Positions 1 through 12,302 of a DNA stretch of 64,000 bases are shown here, one piece after another. Under the pieces are notes generated by a model. The model saw only the letters and a program-made list of their open reading frames with translations, did no database searches and had not been told where the DNA came from. Numbering within the stretch: position 1 is the first letter of the stretch; the number at the start of each line of letters is the position of its first letter. This DNA is from Tethya wilhelma. Lineage: Eukaryota > Porifera > Demospongiae > Tethyida > Tethyidae. A program made the translations under genes and the position numbers. Location of the stretch: contig CAXIPT010000002.1 of the NCBI GenBank assembly GCA_964030475.1, positions 640,138 through 704,137 of the forward strand. Direction: 5' to 3'.

Positions 1-1289
1 CTCATTTTCAAAAAAGTGAAGTCATTACAAGTTTAGAGTGATGTAAGTGCCTTCAACGTTCCTACTTCTGTTAGTGGTACAAATCCCTAAAAAGATGCAT
101 TATGAAGGGCTTTTTGTTCTGCTCGAAAGGATGCTGAGCTTACCTTCACAAGAAAGTAGAGACATTTCAGGCAGACTGGTCACACAAGACTGTTCATGTT
201 ACTACATGTTACTTGTCCTAAGGCATTGTAATTGACCAATACCTAGGACTTATGTCAACTAAGCTACATGCAATTGAACCAGTGATGTAAATGTTGTACA
301 ACATATATCACAACATCATGGTTATATTGTTTGTCAGGTCTGAACATTATAGAGGTCGCTCACGACTGTGCTACCTCTGTGAGAGAATACAATGTCATCA
401 CCAATGAACTTTAGCTTCTCAACTCATATCATGATGTTGCTACGTAACAACCAAGAACATAGTGAAGACAGCCCACTGTGATGAAAAGTTGGAAGGAACC
501 AATTGCAAATGGTTCAGAGATCTCTCTGACAAGTGCAATTCGTTTTACTCAATTTAAATTATCTACAAGACATGACATTGTGTATTTTTCACTATTAGTT
601 CGGTTATCGGGCAAGAGCACAAAGACACATCTCTACAGGGCCATGAAGAACTGTGGTGGCAATTCTAACCGCCAACAACACTTTGCTATCACAAATTCAG
701 GTTAATCATTGGAACTTGAATTGTCACCCACAGTAAGTGATTGAAGTACCATCACATGCATATAGAAATGCGGTTTTTGTCAAATAAATTTATGCTGTGT
801 GGATTAATATGTATCATTTTAAATCTCACATCTACAGTAACTGGCAAAACGGGTAAAAATGAGAGATTTGGTGGCCAATTATTGATCTCTCGATCTCGAT
901 GATTATGACGGCATTGATTGAGATTGGCCAAACAACGAAGCTTCGATCAGAGATATAGTGCTGACGCCATTGCTGAATGTGATTGTGAAAAATGCTTCTT
1001 GTCTGCCTGGTGCAAAGGAGCATAGCCCAGCATTTCGACCTACACTTTATTCTGAGTCAGCCGTTCGTCTTCACAGTGGTCTAGGCCGCCCTGCCAGTGT
1101 TGATAACATGATTCTCTTTAAAGATGGCCAAGGAATCTTTGCCTTAATACCAGTAGAATCAAAGACAAACGATCGTGAGAACGATCTCTGAATGGACAAG
1201 CACTTAGTCATGAAAGTGAGTACACGTACTTAAGGGTTACGTTTACTTCAAATGTCATATATAATATGATCAAATAATTATAGTTTATG
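1..1289. other. anonymous AT-rich stretch
   Basis: No gene could be recognised. Two open stretches on the plus strand (478-705 and 958-1191) are short, have no recognisable motif and no convincing splice context, so they are not called as genes. No repeat or palindrome stood out here. Confidence 0.5.
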
Positions 1290-1765
1290 CTTTCACACCG
1301 TCACATAGTTGTGAAGCTCTTTTAGCTTGCTTCAAGTCTCAAGTCAACAGCATGTGGAGTTCCAGTACACAACAACCTTGGTTCATTAAATGATGAACAT
1401 GTGAAAAGTTGGGAAAGGTAACTTATTTGATGGCTCCAGGTTTGCCAGTATTCCTGAAGAAATTGTACAGATGATTGATAACAAAGATTCAAGAAATTAA
1501 GGTTATATACATCAGGACCAAACTTCACGTGAAACCAGTCTGAGAGTATTCTCTGAAGAAGTAGATACTATGATTTCAAACGGGCAGGCAAAGTTTGGCC
1601 TGACACTAACAATGAAATTTGATGTATTTGACTTAAAATATCTCACACTGCTATATACAGTGACATATAGTGTCTTCAAAATTACTTTTTCAGAATAACT
1701 CAAAGTTTGTACGAATCATTTTGACTTATGTTCTGAGAATAGTGAAGGCACTGATGCTGCTAGTG
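1290..1765 (+). repeat. copy 1 of a ~0.94-kb-spaced direct duplication
   Basis: The block beginning with a CACACCGTCACATAGTTGTG-type sequence near 1295 and the block around 1696-1765 (AACTCAAAGTTTGTACGAAT type) both recur, diverged, at 2232-2495 in the same order. Copy 2 lacks part of the middle. A MITE lies between the copies. This looks like an old tandem duplication or two copies of one repeat; it has no coding content that I recognise. Confidence 0.6.
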
Positions 1766-1776
1766 CACACCATGTA

Positions 1777-1982
1777 CCGCAGAGTGGGAAATTTTCGTGT
1801 GGGAAAATTTTTTTTGAATTTCGCAGTTTGGTAACTATTCGCGAAATTTTCCCCCATGAAATTTGTAAGGTATGTGGTCGTCACGTAATGTTGAGACGCA
1901 ATCCACGAAACTTTTCCCTGTGAATTTCTATTCAAGATGAAAACGCAAAAATTTTCCCCCACGAAATTTTCCGCTATACGGT
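1777..1982. mobile_element. MITE with ~20-bp terminal inverted repeats
   Basis: The left end reads TACCGCAGAGTGGGAAATTT and the right end is the reverse complement of TACCGTATAGCGGAAAATTT, an imperfect terminal inverted repeat. A TA dinucleotide at each edge is consistent with Tc1/mariner-type insertion. The interior is a series of G- and A-rich half palindromes (GGGGGAAAATTT-like) without coding capacity. A lone end of the same family occurs at about 19760, directly beside an N. Confidence 0.65.
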
Positions 1983-2231
1983 ATGTGTATACTAGCAGCA
2001 CCAGGTGCATACAGGTGCATGCACCCAGCCCAAGATTAGGCATATCATTCCATGAGTCTCAAGGTGTGCTACAGATATACTGTCATGACATTTGAATCAA
2101 ACTTCTTGGCAATTTGACTGATTTTCCTTTTACTAAATCAGGTTATAACAGGTCAAAATACATCTATACAGAGCCAAATATAATGGTATGTCATTGGATA
2201 TTACACTAGATATCTGGTATAATTACAGCTG

Positions 2232-2495
2232 CTGTTTTCACACCATCACATAGTTGTGAAGCTCTTTTAGCCTGCTTCAAGTCTCACGTCAATAGCATGT
2301 GAAGTTCCAGTACACTACAGCCTTGGTGCTTTCTTTTGAGATACACATCCTTAGTTCTTCAAAAACTGAACATGTGAAATTTGATGCATGAATTGTTTTC
2401 TTACACAAAAATTATTCAGGATAACTCAGAGATTGTACGAATAATTTTGACCCAAGTTCTCAGAATAGTGAAGGCACCGATGGTGCACAACCTAA
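2232..2495 (+). repeat. copy 2 of the direct duplication
   Basis: Diverged repeat of 1290-1765, with the same order of sub-blocks and the central part shortened. The sub-motif around 2421 (a GTACGAATNATTTTGA core) also appears near 3955 and, reversed, near 16285 and 16425, so it belongs to a dispersed repeat. Confidence 0.55.
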
Positions 2496-5126
2496 TGCTA
2501 TAAATCAGTAGTCTATATAATAGTGCAATATCTGTAGCCTCATACCCATGACGGCCCTCTGCATGCTGCTAGTATTGATGGGCGAGTAAAAGGTCAAAGG
2601 GGAGCCTGGGGACGAGGCTAGGTTCAAGTAGCCCAGCCAGATCGACTTTGCATGCCACTCAATAGCTATCTGACAACAGCTGAGCATTCAATGATAGCCT
2701 GTGATGTATAGTCTGCATATATCCTATCTCAGCTAGTTATAACCTGTGCTTGTGCTGTTTCGTCACAAAGTTATGCAGTTAACCCCTAGCCTTGGTCCTT
2801 CCCCGGGTGACTTTGACTTTGGAGCCTAAGGAACAAGGCTAACTTGGGTCTAGGTGGATTGATACACCTGGGTCCATACATATGCCCTCATTATATTTAT
2901 GGCAGTTTATTGACATAAATCCTTGGAAACCAGTTTATAACTGTTATATTTCTGCACAAAAGTTGCTTTTCATTGGTTAAATTTTCTGTCGCAATCTGAT
3001 TGGTCCGCGTTTACTATATTACCTTCACTTCTCCAGCATAACAACCAGTTTTTGTTCAGCAAATATTCAAAAGAATACTCGAAATAGCTCAGTTTCTTTG
3101 TCGTTTCTACAGTGACTATCGTTTTTACACAGTTTTGCTTCGCTTGCTACTGTAAGAAACCGGTGAACGTTAAATAGAATACTAAACTGTGGAAGTGTCG
3201 ACCTTTACCAGACAATAAGTGTTCCTGCAGAATTGTAGCTAATGTGGCTGCTTCTGGTGCCTCTGTACCAGTCTGTGGATGATTTTATCTTTCATGCTGG
3301 CAGTACAGCTTGAATATGTAAGTGTTATAGGCTGGAGCATTGACTTATTGAAATTTTCAGTGCATGATTCTACCAGAATTTAGTGAACTCTGTTGTGGCT
3401 CCTTCCTATCCTTGGGAATATATATTTTGGTCAAAATTTATGACTATAAATTTTTCCATTGATATGGTGGTATATCTATTGTAAAATATTGTAGACGCTG
3501 GTTGTTAAGCACTGTTTGTAACTAAGCACACATCTTTTTCATCTTTTTGTTAAGCACAAAGAAAAGAAAGAGATTCACACTGGAGGAGACAAAGTCGATC
3601 ACTGATCACTTTCATAGAGGACAGGTTTCCGTTCCTGTTCGAGTGCTAGGAGTTCACTGAGACAAGGAGGCCTGAAAAGTTGTGGACTTGGACTTTGTCA
3701 GTGTTTTAGAAGATGATCCTGTTCTCATATTTAATTACGAGAGCATTAGGCTCGCGAATACATGAGGCAATGATATATGATATCCCTCAACTGCCAATAA
3801 CTGTAGAGCTCTGGCAGGACCCTTGCAAGAGGAAATGCCAGTTACAAAGAGTGTGGCTCGCTTTGCTTGCCACCGTCATCTTAGCTTAGACATTAGGAGG
3901 TAAATAACGGGAAAAAATTGTTCATATATCCTTAATTTTTTTCATCAGAACAACTCAAAGTTCGTACGAATCATTTTGGTTTGAAAAAAAAGACTTGAAA
4001 AAAAGACTTGAAAAAAGACTTGAAAATCACACTCCATAATACAACTCTAGCTTTTCAAGAACAGGTTACTTTAAATGAAGAAGACGTGGACTCAGAATAA
4101 TAACCCTATATTCTAATGCTAGCAAGTCACCACCAGCTTAGACGAGCACTCCACTATCTGATGCTAATTCTGGACGGAAGCAACCAAACCCATGTTACAC
4201 TTGACTTTAATAGCATATAATGCAGTCTATACCAAGAGAATTCATAACAGCGTCAGAGCATCACTGTTATCTATGTCTCTTAACTACAATGAACACTATA
4301 CATGTACAACTGAGAATTTAAGATTGTCCCATGATGCAATGAATGGTGAAGAAAACTGTTTTGTTCAGGGTATTATGAGGTATGTTTCTTGTGACCTTGC
4401 TAGCTTGACCAAAGCGGTTATCGATCAGTAATTTCACCACTAGTCGTGTCTTGAGTTTTCGTCGGTAAGTTGACTTGTACGTTGTTTAGTCCAGCGTATT
4501 TTAAGGTATGCTTCTGTTTCTTTTTATATCTATAGGTGCATGCTCCCTGGCAACTGTTTCTTTTTTTCTTTCCTTTTTTTTGCTTCACCTTGCTTTTAGC
4601 GGGTATTCATGCACCATTTTTACTGAACTGGTTGTTGCATGTGTCTGGGTGACTTTTGGCTGGTAAGTTGACTAGCATGTAGTTGGTATTATGAGGTATT
4701 TTTCTATGTAGGTACTCCATGGTGTTTCTTTTTCTTGCCTATCCATTTACTTCTTGGTAAGTTGCTCAAGTTTCTGTTGTCACAGCATTTTTACATACGG
4801 TATATAAGGGGGAGGAAGAGTGACGAACCGCGCATACCTGTGTAGAAACACTGTTTGCAAAGTAACATGACCTGCACGTGACTAAATAACGTATATCTAT
4901 CTGTAATCTTCAAGTAAATTTCTACCGTGACGTCGTAAATAGGGTGTGGTAACTAGCTTACTTGCAGTCTTGTTGCTATTTTCACCTTTCTGATGCTGAG
5001 TCTTCGCTTTCTTAGCAGGTTTGTTAAGTCCTTCATAAGTGAGCTTGCTTAAACTTGTGATCTAATTACTTTTTGCGTGTTTTTTCGTGGCTCGTTTATG
5101 ATGTAACATTTGTGGCCACGCCCAAT
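2496..5126. other. no gene recognised; short repeats only
   Basis: A small inverted-repeat pair at about 2787-2842 (TAGCCTTGGTCC against GGAACAAGGCTA) may be a tiny MITE. An AGCCTGGGGACGAGGCTA motif at about 2600 recurs, diverged, near 53630. At 4440-4760 several GGTAAGTTGACT-like stretches repeat loosely. The open stretch at 4192-4431 has no recognisable domain and is not called. Confidence 0.4.
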
Positions 5127-5398
5127 TTACGTAGGGAAATTCACGTGCAGGTCAGTGATGTGGAATGAAGGAGGAACCGTATTTTCCTTTACTTCATCAC
5201 GACGACGCTTTGGCTTTGGCTCTGGTGCTAGTTCGGGCGATGGTTCTGGCTTTGCCTTTGGGGTCACCCTTGATTGTCCACTGTTGAGAACATCAGAAGT
5301 GAGCTGTCTGAGTTTGTCAGATGTCCTCTTGTACGCACATACACCGTCAGTGCTCGAGTGACCGGTTCTAGTCATTATCAGTTGTTCATCCACCTCTG
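5127..5398 (-). CDS. probable terminal exon, basic/proline-rich protein
   Basis: On the minus strand a good acceptor (TTTTATGCAG) at about 5399 opens into a frame of about 90 codons ending in a stop next to 5127. Visible are a hydrophilic N-terminal half, then a Lys-Ala-Lys-Pro/Glu-Pro-rich run and a classical basic cluster (PKPKRRRDE) that could act as a nuclear localisation signal. The protein family is not recognised. Upstream exons would lie above 5.4 kb but none could be linked. An overlapping plus-strand frame exists and I treat it as the shadow; neither strand is proven. Confidence 0.35.
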
Positions 5399-5566
5399 CA
5401 TAAAACAATCAGGTAGGTGTAGTCACATGAAGTGAGTTATTAGTGTAGCGTCCCTCAAAACCATTTCACTGACTGCTTTCCCAAGGGTATTGTGTCCCAT
5501 TGGAGCTTTTGAATACCAGACATAATGCTCGAATATCACATTTTATTTTGTCACCCTTGATAATTA

Positions 5567-5630
5567 CTAGTCCCGCGTGCCAGACCCCCAACGGAAAATT
5601 TTCCGTTGGGGGTCTGGCACGCGAGACTAG
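5567..5630. mobile_element. 64-bp near-perfect palindrome, minimal MITE
   Basis: Two 32-base arms meet at an AAAATTTT centre and differ at a single position; the arms contain GCGTGCCAGACCCCCAACGG. ATAATTA lies directly on both sides (5560-5566 and 5631-5637), extendable to an 8-bp ATAATTAC if the first C is counted. This is what a target-site duplication from a hAT-type insertion would look like. The element consists only of its two ends. Confidence 0.75.
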
Positions 5631-6227
5631 ATAATTACGTGCATAATGAAAGAGCTCAGTTCTTCATTGTTCTGTAGCTTGGTTATAATTCTCTCTCTTT
5701 ACCTCTCGATTATCTCTGTCTCTATTGTCTCTGTCACTCTCCACAGAGAGTAGAACCACTTGAGGAGACTGCTATGTGCTCCAGTAATCGCTCCGATCCT
5801 AGATTATAGTTTTTTTTCTCCTCCATGTGCAAAAAGTGCAGTTAGGTCCAGTGCAGTGGTGCATTAAACTGCTTAAATCTTCAGGGAGAACTGGCTCACA
5901 ACTCATAGTGCTAGCTACTACAATAGCAAATAGAGATAGCACACTGAACTAGAACGAAAAACTGTAGCGCTGAAAATTTTCCAAACCTGCTAGAGTAGAA
6001 GCCACTACATGCCACGAGGGTTACTTTACAGCTAAGATACCCAGGTTACATACTCTAACTAATACATATAAAGCAGGTCAACTCCTGTCTACCTTGCCAA
6101 GCACCAGTGCAAATGACCCCTGACCAACAGTGCATCCATCACCTCTGTAAAGCTAGCTGCTCCTGTCAGTTCAGCAGTTCCCATTCAACACAAATTCTAG
6201 ATGATGCACCCCAGATGTAGTCTAGCC

Positions 6228-6269
6228 CTAGACCCCGCCTTTTCCGCCCAGCGAAAAATGGGGGTCTAG
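6228..6269. repeat. short inverted repeat, CTAGACCCC hairpin
   Basis: CTAGACCCC at 6228-6236 is matched by GGGGTCTAG at 6261-6269, separated by about 24 bases. The shared AGACCCC core suggests a relative of the 5567-5630 palindrome. The surrounding 5.6-6.6 kb shows no gene I can support. Confidence 0.45.
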
Positions 6270-6677
6270 AAAAACTGGTGTATTTCCGGTAAAATTTTGG
6301 AATGTTATTTCGTCATCACACACATGACCTCAAAAATTTATTGTGGGTGTATAGCATTTTTGTGAATACCAAGTTTTTTTTTTCCATAGAATCTGAGATC
6401 CATCGTTTTTTGTGACCAAGCTGGTGACTTTAAGCCTTCGCAAAATGAAGTAGGCAAATAATCTTCGCCGAGTTGATAGAGTGCCTCAAGAGCGCGCAAT
6501 TATGGAGCTCATACCTTTCAATTCTTACCTGTCCCGTTCATAGATGAAGCGCTAGCTTCTAGCGATGCAAATAGTAGAGTTTTAACATGTTATAAAACTT
6601 TAGACACACAAAAATTCCTGAAGACTGGTCCAGCCTAGCTAGCTGGCTGAGTTTCAGGCCTGTTACAATTTTTACAG

Positions 6678-6749
6678 GTGTCGGACATGACAAAAATCAT
6701 TAAAAGTGGAAATCAAATAATCCGACGGGAAAGGTGGTTCGTATCATTT
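6678..6749 (+). CDS. exon-like block A of a tandem pair
   Basis: After the acceptor TTTTTACAG the frame reads VSDMTKIIKSGNQIIRRERW and continues to a possible GT donor after codon 24. It is closely similar to the next block at 6810, including an identical TTTTTACAGGTGTC start. Product not recognised. It may be one of two alternative exons or a decayed copy, since no flanking exons were linked. Confidence 0.3.
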
Positions 6750-6809
6750 GTAACACAAAATTTGTAAAATATTAATATCTCTCTCTACATTCAAAATACC
6801 TTTTTACAG

Positions 6810-6948
6810 GTGTCTGACATGAGAAATGTCATTAGATATGGGAAAAATATTGTACATGAGGATAGGTGGTATGATAATAATGGGAAGATGTTCTTCTACC
6901 ATTTACTTCTGATAATGTGCAATGCCATATCTTCATCTGCTTTCACTG
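6810..6948 (+). CDS. exon-like block B of a tandem pair
   Basis: From the acceptor TTTTTACAG an open frame of 46 codons starts VSDMRNVIRYGKNIVHEDRW and ends at a strong donor (GT followed by AAGT) at 6949. It repeats block A 132 bases upstream, with conserved VSDM, I..G..I and RW positions, and is longer. The substitutions look protein-conserving, which favours real exons, but the protein family is not recognised. Confidence 0.35.
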
Positions 6949-7447
6949 TGTAAGTTTTATATTGTTTGTGTGTATTTGTTTGCCATTGCCTAGCAAACAA
7001 AGTGGTTTTATAAGCTAAGTACCAGTACTGGCTGGGTAAAGGTGACAATAGAGTAGCTAGGGATCACAGGGGGTCAATGACAAACAAACTAGTTACATGT
7101 CCTTAACTGATTATAAGCAGTTGATGCATATTTGTGTATTGGCTGCTTTAGCTCAGCTAATCGGAATAGTAGTTAAAAATGACCAATTTATATATCTTGC
7201 AATAATTGTTCCCATATAGCGATATAACAGTGGAATAAGGAAATGGCAACAATTTCGCCGGATATGATGATCATTATTATGTCACTAAACACATGTACTT
7301 GCTCCTGACATGCAATATGTAATACTACACAATCAGTGACTTCTAATAATTGTTATTAATGTGCAAGTGAAGCAAATCGTAATTGTGGGTGTGTCAATTT
7401 TTGGTGCCCTTCACGTCACGTAAAATTTTGCACTGAGCTTATCACGT

Positions 7448-7641
7448 ATGTATTTTCTATCGTTTGAACGCAGTGAATTAGATGGAAAAATAGCTCTCAT
7501 CGTTGCCAAGAATGCGCATGCGTGTCATGCTGTGTGTTGCTGCAATCTGATTGGCTGCAGTTTGGTATTTAAGGGGTAAATAGTTACTCCAGTGGCACTC
7601 TCGGCAACTATGGCGACGGACAGGCAGTCCTGGTAAATTTT
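7448..7641 (+). repeat. unit start block, copy 1
   Basis: 194 bases almost identical to 12400-12593 (a clear difference is GGCGACGG versus GGCAACGG). It starts TGTATTTTCTATCG and holds a GCGCATGCG motif. It could be misread as an LTR, but no matching target duplication or primer site was found and the downstream copy is followed by unrelated sequence. Confidence 0.8.
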
Positions 7642-10176
7642 TACCATCTTCCGCCTTCAAGCTGTCTTGTTTGAACTTCTAGTCTTCGGTTCTTCCGTCT
7701 GCTGCTTGCTCTCGTTTCTGAATGCTTTGACCTCTGGTTGTGGGTGGAGCTGGTCCCCGTATACGCGTACGAGCCGAGCCAGAGCGGCTGTTTGTGGTTT
7801 AAACAGCTAGCTGTTACAGGAAGAGCAGCTCGAGCTTTGCCACGGTCGTGAATGTGTGGCTGGTTGGCTTGTGAAGTCGTAGCCGACCCAAGGAGGGACA
7901 TTGGCTCTCAAGACCAGTTGGAGATACACGAAATTTGAATTTGTTGCAGGGCTAATTAAGCTCACAAAAATTAATATTATGCGTTATTTTTCTCATTTTT
8001 CAGGTGAATATTGGATGGCTACCTCTGAATATTGGATGTCTATATACCTCGGAGACAACAGTTTTATGGTCGGTGCCTTTGGAGGAGTCTAGTTTGCCAC
8101 AGTCTTTGCCTCTGTTGACTGCTCAAGCTCAGTTAAGTTATTAATTGTGAAAGAGCTAGAAGATAGCTGTCATAGGCTTTTCTTTCCAGTCTTCTGGGCA
8201 GTTGTTTTTGGGGGTAATCGGCAGTGGGTTTGCTTCCACTATGTGATAGGCTGGGCCACTATGACTGTTGGGTGTGGTCTATATTGCATTTTCATGTTTT
8301 GATGTTCTATGATAATAATTGTGTTCTATAGTCTGTAAGGTTATGTTTTCGTGTTTATTCTCCCTATAGTCTATTGTTTGGAGTCTAGCTAGTTGTATGC
8401 TGTTTTATGTTGCCATTGATATTGATGGTTCCAGATTCCGATCAGTGGCATACACATTTTATTCTGTCTCTGCATGGATTTACTGTCGTGCAATTTCAAA
8501 CACTGGGACAGTGGTATAGTATACCGTGAATTGTATCACCATTGTAAAGCTTGTGCATGCCTTTAGTTCTAGGGTGTCTGGAGCTTCAGGTGTTTTTTAG
8601 ATTAGATTTGCTCAGTGTGTTCTGGTGCCCAGTGTCCCTTTAGGTCAAGTCAAATAGATAAATAATAAATAAATAAAAGGAAACATGCTGTCTTTGGGTA
8701 ATCTGTTTCCCTCTAGGAGTGCTTCGTTTAGTTTTGAGATCGGACGCATTGTTACATACCACTATAACAATCATGCATACCAAAAAATTAGTGGCGGTTA
8801 TTAATGCAGTTGTTCAAGTGTCCATGTCATTCTCACATTCTGCACTTATGATGTTGCTATCAGTAATTAATAGTATTCGGTATAGTTCTGACTGTGTCAC
8901 GAGCCTGGCCTGCATGCCATGTATGTATGGCATTACTGGTAAACTTGGAGAAATGCAATGTCCCTTAGCTGTCGAAATGGTCCAATGACCTTGAAACTTC
9001 TGTTACGCCTAGCAATAGGTGTGTGGTTAATTGTCTTCTCTAATGTTGTAGCAAGTAATTACTGTGTTCAGCTTGGTGGCCATTAACTGGTGGAGCATGC
9101 AGAGTTAGCCCACTTGTCACTGTTCAATCGTCTGCATTCGGGCTGGATATGACCATCTTGAAGTGAGCGCAATTAGTCTCCACTTCATTCAGGGTGTGTT
9201 TATTCAGTTTCTTCATGTGAATGAAGCATTATAGGTTGTTGTTCTTTGTTTTGATACCTCGGAGTCAAGTTTAATAGACTGGTGGCAAGGTAGATATCTA
9301 TATATATAGTTGTATATTGAACTTCCCCCTGCATGGATCATAGGTATCTAGGCCTAGGTGTGCATATATTATGAGAGTGAATTGTCATGGAATTGTTCTA
9401 GTCTATATATTGACTGGAGTGTCAAGCTTTCATGTCCTCACGTTATGTTTGTAGTTTGGTCTAGTTTTAGTTTCAGGCTCAGCATGGGCAAGTGTGTGTG
9501 GTGTGGAGTGTTATTTATTTATTTATTTTGGGGCCGCTGCCTTGCTGGTATACCTGCTGATGTATTTTTCGATCAGAGTTTAGTTATTGTCTTATTAATT
9601 CAATAACACACCACCGAAGGCACACAATGTCCAGTTTATAATGTATATAAGAGAAGGTGAGACAAATTAGGAGACCACCATGAAAACGAAATTTAGTTCG
9701 AGGAGCATTGCATGGAACCCAGTACGTATTTATCGTCCTAGTATACCCTCAGTCATAGTCACCATTAGATGGGTGGTTTGTTGTGCAGTCAGGCATGGTT
9801 GGGCTCTAGATGTGTGGAATTTTCACCACACTGCCTTTGTTTTTTATGTCCGAGCATATAAGCTAGGTTTATCTTGTGCTTGTTCGGTTGGTCCTTTCAG
9901 ATGGATCATAAACTTACTGTTTCGTGGAATGCCATGCATGTGCATGAGTTCATTGTTTCTGATGAAGTGAGCTAAGCATGTATTACTACTGCTGGGGGTG
10001 GTAGTAGTCGTTGTCTGTGACAGTTATGATTTTCATTATGGCTATAGCTAGCGGCATGTTGCCAAGTTGAATGTGGGGAGAGTGCAGCATATAGTCTGTG
10101 TGTATATTCTCAGGGTCTTTATTTATTGATCCTCGTGTGCTATATATTTTTTAATTTTACCCACTTTTCAACTGCA
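7642..10176. other. GT-rich interior of unit 1, no gene
   Basis: From about 7.9 kb to 12 kb the plus strand is visibly enriched in G and T over A and C (long TTGG, TGTG and GGTT runs). Open stretches here are explained by rare A-containing stop codons and show no motifs. A run of AATA/AATAAATA at about 8655-8680 resembles a retroposon tail but nothing upstream supports one. Confidence 0.45.
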
Positions 10177-10580
10177 CGTTGGACCGTGATTGTCCATGAT
10201 TTTGCCCTCCGTGGGCGTTGGACCGTGATTGTCCATGATTTTGCCCTCTGTGGGCGTTGGACCGTGATTGTCCATGATCTTGCCCTCCGTGGGCGTTGGA
10301 CCGTGGGGGTCCATGATTTTGCCCTCTGTGGGCGTTGGACCGTGATTGTCCATGATCTTGCCCTCCGTGGGCGTTGGACCGTGAGGGTCCATGATTTTGC
10401 CCTCTGTGGGCGTTGGACCGTGAGGGTCCATGATTTTGCCCTCTGTGGGCGTTGGTCCATGATTTTGCCCTCCGTGGGCGTTGGACCGTGAGGGTCCATG
10501 ATTGTCGATGATTTGAATCATGAAAGGACTGTGATTGTCCATGATTTTGCCCTCTGTGGGCGTTGGACCGTGGGAGTCCT
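10177..10580 (+). repeat. 39-bp minisatellite, about ten units
   Basis: Tandem units of 39 bases built around GGGCGTTGGACCGTGATTGT followed by a CATGATTTTGCCCTC core. Internal variants are GATTGTCC versus GAGGGTCC or GGGGGTCC, and ATTTTG versus ATCTTG. Because 39 is a multiple of three, long repetitive reading frames run through both strands; they are products of the periodicity and are not called as genes. The units end in an A/T-rich tract at about 10.59-10.62 kb. Confidence 0.9.
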
Positions 10581-12302
10581 TGATTTTAATTTTATTATTA
10601 TTATTATTTTTTTTATTTTTGCCCTCTTTGGGGTGTGCTGGTTTGGGATCGAGTCATCCCTCTGTTGATTTTGCCCTCAGTGGGCGTTAATTGGGCTAAG
10701 GGAGTCCTTCATTTGATTTGGCCCTTAATGGCCGGCCTGATATGCTGTGTGAGTCCCCTAATGAGCATTATACATGCATGGGTGGGGAAGGAGTCCTCAA
10801 TTGTGTTCCCTCATGGGTGTATAAGTTATTTAGGAACAGAATGCATATTTATGCATTAATTCCCTCTTGTATTTTTGTCCTGGGTAGTCCTGGGGATCGC
10901 TGCCTTTAATCGGTAGCTTGTTGTCGTTTGTTCACTGCCCGTGCATCATATTTCTCCATGCATACATAGGAGAGGGTCTGTTGGATCTTGCCTAGGGTCA
11001 TGCAAGCCATTGCATTTTATTATAGATATTTTGTCCCCCTTTATTGGCCAGGTCATGCAGGAACCACAATGGGTATCTCTCATTCGACTTTGCCTCGCTC
11101 TCAAGGGGCAGTAGGCAGATGCTGTCTATATGATATTCAGGTATCATGTGCATTGTGATGGTATTATCGCCCAACTGTCGATTACGTGCAGGATACATCC
11201 CAGCCTGCAGGCCAGTCAAAGCTGCATGTGCATGCATGTGTGTAGTACAGTACTCTATGGAGTTGGGAGTTTGGCTCTTGGTGCCACAGTGATATGCTTT
11301 ATTAATGCAGACTTGATCTAGTGTAGTTTAGATTACCGCATTATATCTTGTGTCTGCATGGTTGCTCCAATGGGTAGTTGGTAGGTCGCCCTTTGTGGGC
11401 ATGCTCGTTTCCCTCGTTGCATGGGCTTGGTGAGCATTGACTCCCTGTTTCCTTGACCTGTTTCATCACCCCTGCATGGTGGGCTGTGTTTTTTGCCCTC
11501 GGTGGGCTGCGTCTTTTGCACTTAGTTGGGATGTTCTAATCCGCATACTAGATACCTGATTAAAAATTAGTCTCTGTTATTACTTTGCCCAATCCGGATC
11601 TTGAGCATAACACTATATTAATTATCCTTTGTTATGTTGCATGTTCGTGCGTCTGTATTTGAGAGTCCCCATGCACACTGGTACCAATGGTAGAATATAC
11701 TTCTAATGGAGAAGGATGGTATATAGGCTTTCCTCAGCCTGAGACATAGGCACATGGTGGCCTAGCTGCTGGCTGGTTGTTGTAGCTATATGTGCATGTG
11801 GCACGATGTCTGTAGCTGCTGTATGGCTGGTAGTTATACAGCTAGGTGTGGCGAGGAGTGTGAGTTGCTGTTGTTTGGAGCATAGCGTGACATGGTATAC
11901 CCTCTCCTGCGTGGGGGGTCACCTAGTAATAACCTAGCTATGATAGCTTTTGGTGACCTGTAGCCCTGTGTCTGTGGTCGTACCACAAGTTGCTGTTGTT
12001 TAGAGTATAGTGAGACCTTGTACCCTCTCCTGCATGGGCCACTTAGCAATACCTATGATGGCTTCGGGTGATCTATAGCCTTGATGGTGTATTGGTGTTT
12101 TCGTCTACATAACCATTAATCACAAGCGTAATTATATGGTATATGCCGATTCAAGCCTACTCATGCAGTAGTGGCTAGTTGGCCTAGTTGGCCCCGACAG
12201 ATGGTAGTTTGCTCATGGATGTCCATGGCATTGCATGGTATCCCAGTTTATTAGGCTGGTAATATCTTTGCCTGTTTACTGTCGCATACACTTTCTTTGA
12301 GT
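10581..12302. other. GT-rich interior of unit 1, no gene
   Basis: Scattered partial echoes of the TTTTGCCCTC..GTGGGC minisatellite motif continue at about 10618-10690, 11380-11400 and 11490-11510. A loosely repeated segment with GAGTTGCTGTTGTTTGGAG occurs at about 11850 and 11985. No gene was recognised. Confidence 0.5.

Noticed and set aside
5110..5361. Plus-strand Ser/Gly/Phe-rich frame
   Set aside because: The opposite strand has a better acceptor, an NLS-like cluster and a stop; though not proven, it is the more likely exon.
10126..10542. Long repetitive reading frames on both strands
   Set aside because: They follow from the 39-bp period of the minisatellite and carry no start context or conserved ends.
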